Source of the DNA: Burkholderiales bacterium
GTDB lineage: Bacteria; Pseudomonadota; Gammaproteobacteria; Burkholderiales; Eutrophovitaceae
NCBI GenBank assembly: GCA_030834275.1
Contig: JAURFP010000009.1
Span: forward strand, 1-40,123
DNA: 40,123 nucleotides
Direction: 5' to 3'
Position 1 is the first letter of the stretch; every line of letters begins with the position of its first letter. Below, in pieces: positions 38,280-40,123 of this stretch. The notes below the pieces were generated by a model. The model had not been told where the DNA came from. It saw only the letters and a program-made list of their open reading frames with translations, and did no database searches. The translations under genes were made by a program, and so were the position numbers.

Positions 38280-39433
38280 CGCAACCCCAATCCACGCGCG
38301 ATCATGCCTCTGAGGATTTCCCGTGTCCCTCCTCTCAGCGAGTATGTGGGACTAATCTGCATACCATAGGCCAGTGCTGAGAGAAGCTCTTGCGATACCA
38401 CGCTCTCGGGATTCGTGGCCAAATTCTCGGCAAGCGCGTGAGGAATCATTTGCTCTAGCTCGGTGCCGAGGTCTTTGACAATCGCGGACTCAATTACGGG
38501 TTCTTCGCCTTCTTCAATTTTTGCGACCACTGAAAGTGACATCGCTCTGAGCGTGATGAGCTCCGTCAGTATTTTTCCGGCAAGTACTGGCGCATCACTC
38601 GTTAATGCAGTATCTCGGGAGTGTTGGATCCATGCATCAAAGAGAGTTATCGAAGAATAAATGCGTTCTGGCCCGCTTCTTTCGAATGCGAGCTCACTTA
38701 TAACTTGCTGCCAACCTGCTCCCTCTTTTCCAACAAGGCAATTGTCAGGCAAGAAAACCTCATTGAAAAAAACTTCATTAAAGTGGTGGTCACCCGTTAA
38801 ATCACGGATCTTTCGAATATCGATCCCAGGTTGTTTTAGATCAACAATAAATTGTGATAATCCTTCGTGACGATCCTCTGCTGTACCGCTCGTACGCACG
38901 AGAATGATCATAAAGTCGCAAAGATGCGCGTTCGTTGTCCAAATTTTCTGTCCAGATAAACTCCAACCCCCATCAATTTTCGTGGCCCGCGTACGTACAC
39001 TTGCCAAATCAGAACCGGAATTTGGTTCACTCATCCCGATACAGAAAAACGCATCGGCGCTACAGATTTTTGGTAAGTAAAACGATTTTTGTTCCTCGGT
39101 ACCATATTTCAAGATGAGTGGTGCGCTCTGTCGGTCGGCTATCCAGTGCGCTCCAACGGGCATTCCATTTAGGAGGAGTTCCTCTATAACCGTGAATCTC
39201 GAGAAACCATCTTTTCCTTGTCCGCCAAATTTCTTCGGAACGGTCAGTCCAATAAAACCTTTTTTAGCAAGAGCCTTGCTGAACTCTCGGTCAAATCCCA
39301 TCCAGGATTTTGCTTTTTGAATTTCCGTTAGTTTTGGTTTGTACGATCTCAGGAAAGTTTGTACATCCTCACGTAAAGCCCGCGTGCTCTTTGGTAGCGG
39401 TTTCGCTTCAAAATTTGTTACAGCCGTCATCAT
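38276..39433 (-). CDS. Acyl-CoA dehydrogenase-like subunit (N-terminal/middle-domain motifs)
   Basis: GMSEPNSGSDLASVRTRATKIDGGWSLSGQKIWTTNAHLCDFMIIL; C-terminal SLRGGTREILRGMIARGLGL; lacks RxQFG. Confidence 0.9.
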   Translation of the reverse strand: MMTAVTNFEAKPLPKSTRALREDVQTFLRSYKPKLTEIQKAKSWMGFDREFSKALAKKGFIGLTVPKKFGGQGKDGFSRFTVIEELLLNGMPVGAHWIADRQSAPLILKYGTEEQKSFYLPKICSADAFFCIGMSEPNSGSDLASVRTRATKIDGGWSLSGQKIWTTNAHLCDFMIILVRTSGTAEDRHEGLSQFIVDLKQPGIDIRKIRDLTGDHHFNEVFFNEVFLPDNCLVGKEGAGWQQVISELAFERSGPERIYSSITLFDAWIQHSRDTALTSDAPVLAGKILTELITLRAMSLSVVAKIEEGEEPVIESAIVKDLGTELEQMIPHALAENLATNPESVVSQELLSALAYGMQISPTYSLRGGTREILRGMIARGLGLR

Positions 39434-40123
39434 TAAATAATTTTTTTATCTCGGAGCTCTGCAACCCTGCCCTTGCTAAGACCACAAATTGATGAGAGCA
39501 CTTCCTCCGTGTGCTCCCCGAGGGAGGGGGGCGGCAAGTCATAACGCACAGGGGTTTTCGATAACTTGATTGGGTTACCTACTAAATTTAAAGATCCAAA
39601 TTCTTTATGATCAACTTTTATTGTCATACCGCGATCTTGAATTTGTTCATGGGTGAACACGGAATCTAAATCGTTGATTGGGCCACACGGAACTCCGAGT
39701 GATTCGAGTTTTTCTACCCAAACGGAGCTTGTATCTTGCACCGTAATCTCTTCAATTAAGGATTCGATAGCTGCGCGGTGTTTTACTCTTGCTGCATTTG
39801 TAGAAAATTTTTCATCGCTGAGATCAATCGACCCTAAACACTTCGCAAGTTTCGCAAATTGCGCATCGTTCCCAATGGCAATGATGATGAAACCATCTTT
39901 CGTTTTAAAGTCGCGGTATGGAACGACGTTCGGATGGGCGTTGCCAAGCCGTGTTGGGACGGTGTTGCCGTAAAAGTAATTCATCGCTTGGTTCGCAAGG
40001 ACGCTGACTTGTACATCCAGTAGAGATAAATCGATGTGCTGTCCCTCACCCGCACGATCTCGATGGCGGAGTGCGGCGAGTATCGATGTTGAAGCATACA
40101 TGCCGGTTAAAATATCGGCGAGA
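39433..40123 (-). CDS. CaiB/BaiF family CoA transferase (partial, N-terminus beyond window end)
   Basis: Reading frame open to window end: ...LADILTGMYASTSILAALRHRDRAGEGQHIDLSLLDVQVSVLANQAMNYF...; AKLAKCLG, LGVPCGPINDLDSVF, GEHTEEVL. Confidence 0.92.
   Translation of the reverse strand, partial: LADILTGMYASTSILAALRHRDRAGEGQHIDLSLLDVQVSVLANQAMNYFYGNTVPTRLGNAHPNVVPYRDFKTKDGFIIIAIGNDAQFAKLAKCLGSIDLSDEKFSTNAARVKHRAAIESLIEEITVQDTSSVWVEKLESLGVPCGPINDLDSVFTHEQIQDRGMTIKVDHKEFGSLNLVGNPIKLSKTPVRYDLPPPSLGEHTEEVLSSICGLSKGRVAELRDKKII

Noticed and set aside
1-40123. Search for CRISPR arrays, tRNA/rRNA genes, transposases, integrases, phage genes, toxin-antitoxin or defence systems
   Set aside because: No regularly spaced repeats, cloverleaf-like segments or mobile-element/defence protein motifs were seen by eye; not a substitute for a tRNAscan or HMM search.

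Overview
This 40 kb chromosomal window looks like a proteobacterium, probably an aquatic gammaproteobacterium (inferred from gene content, not tested). It is densely packed with catabolic and housekeeping genes. I saw no phage, transposon, CRISPR, rRNA or tRNA signal. Main blocks: (i) 1-5.9 kb, minus strand: partial 3-hydroxyisobutyrate-dehydrogenase-like gene, SDR, N-acyl-D-amino-acid deacylase, an HtrA-like protein that appears to have lost its catalytic triad, OxyR-type LysR regulator, membrane fatty-acid hydroxylase. (ii) A cold-shock gene with a strong sigma70-like promoter, a long leader and an intrinsic terminator, then an acyl-CoA synthetase, ADH, TauD/TfdA-family dioxygenase and MBL hydrolase. 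(iii) feoA-feoB plus a Cys-rich membrane microprotein behind a Fur-box-like palindrome. (iv) ALDH and Old Yellow Enzyme. (v) A minus-strand operon (16.1-23.4 kb) combining a TRAP transporter with an HpaD/LigB-type extradiol dioxygenase and meta-cleavage lower-pathway enzymes. (vi) tlpA-like gene, aceE without adjacent aceF/lpd, divergent Lrp/AsnC regulator, LOG protein. (vii) A sodium:solute symporter preceded by a 29-aa ORF missing from the ORF track. (viii) A long minus-strand run (30.6-40.1 kb): epoxide-hydrolase-like and fluoroacetate-dehalogenase-like hydrolases, ADH, ALDH, ketopantoate-reductase-like, VOC, crotonase, two complementary 'split' acyl-CoA dehydrogenases and a CaiB-type CoA transferase. 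The best leads are the pseudo-HtrA, the possible haloacid route, the heteromeric ACAD pair, the TRAP/meta-cleavage cassette and the unannotated microproteins. All functional calls come from recognising motifs by eye; no database search was run.
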